DNA of 5,750 nt from Bacillota bacterium (lineage in GTDB: Bacteria; Bacillota; Sulfobacillia; JAJZYS01; JAJYTV01): NCBI GenBank assembly GCA_021792885.1, contig JAJYTV010000136.1, forward strand, positions 1-5,750, given 5' to 3'. A program made the position numbers and the translations under genes. Positions 5,718 through 5,750 of this stretch are shown piece after piece. Under the pieces are notes generated by a model. It was not told the origin of the DNA. It searched no databases and saw only the letters and a program-made list of their open reading frames with translations. The stretch's first letter is position 1. Every line of letters begins with the position of its first letter.

Positions 5718-5750
5718 TTGCGCCTCTTCGGCACCGACGGAGTTCGCGGC
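5718..5750 (+). CDS. glmM: Phosphoglucosamine mutase GlmM, first 11 codons (3' part outside window)
   Basis: Only MRLFGTDGVRG is visible, but it matches the invariant N-terminus of GlmM (M..YFGTDGVRG). GlmM interconverts glucosamine-6-phosphate and glucosamine-1-phosphate in the cytosol, feeding UDP-GlcNAc and peptidoglycan synthesis. Position after cdaA and cdaR is the standard order in Bacillota, where GlmM can also bind and inhibit CdaA. Start TTG with a strong ribosome site. The catalytic serine and the rest of the enzyme lie beyond the right edge. Confidence 0.92.
   Translation, partial: MRLFGTDGVRG

Overview
The window reads as chromosomal core sequence from a GC-rich Gram-positive bacterium, most likely a high-GC member of the Bacillota. 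Three things point that way: whiA, a HepT-type prenyl synthase, and the cdaA-cdaR-glmM module. I cannot name a genus. Every recognisable gene is on the + strand, genes are tightly packed, and no RNA gene, mobile element, CRISPR array or prophage is visible. Four of the seven visible start codons appear to be TTG.

Region 1 (2-2268): the 3' two thirds of whiA, then after 23 bases a lone family-5 substrate-binding lipoprotein (oligopeptide/dipeptide type) with no permease or ATPase beside it.

Region 2 (2269-2367): the only real intergenic gap, about 100 bases, and locally AT-richer than the rest. It holds a good extended -10 promoter (TGCTACAAT), a TTGTGAA element resembling a Rex half-site, and a near-ideal Shine-Dalgarno sequence. 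The Shine-Dalgarno fixes the next start at a TTG (2368) rather than at the upstream ATG (2332), which lies inside the -10 box.

Region 3 (2368-5750): a compact run that looks like one operon: hepT-like long-chain prenyl diphosphate synthase, rex (NADH-sensing repressor), a GNAT-like protein, cdaA (membrane diadenylate cyclase), a short cdaR/YbbR protein, and the first codons of glmM. hepT/rex and rex/GNAT overlap by four bases (TTGA and ATGA), which suggests translational coupling. The remaining gaps are 19, 3 and 27 bases. The last three genes are the known c-di-AMP / cell-wall precursor module, in which CdaA makes c-di-AMP, CdaR modulates it from outside the membrane, and GlmM makes glucosamine-1-phosphate and can bind CdaA.

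I found no clearly new biological system. The points most worth a second look are the redox regulator rex sharing an apparent transcript with a quinone side-chain gene and the c-di-AMP/cell-wall module, a possible Rex operator over the operon promoter, a His in place of the last Arg of the CdaA RHR motif, an unusually short CdaR, and the orphan binding lipoprotein.
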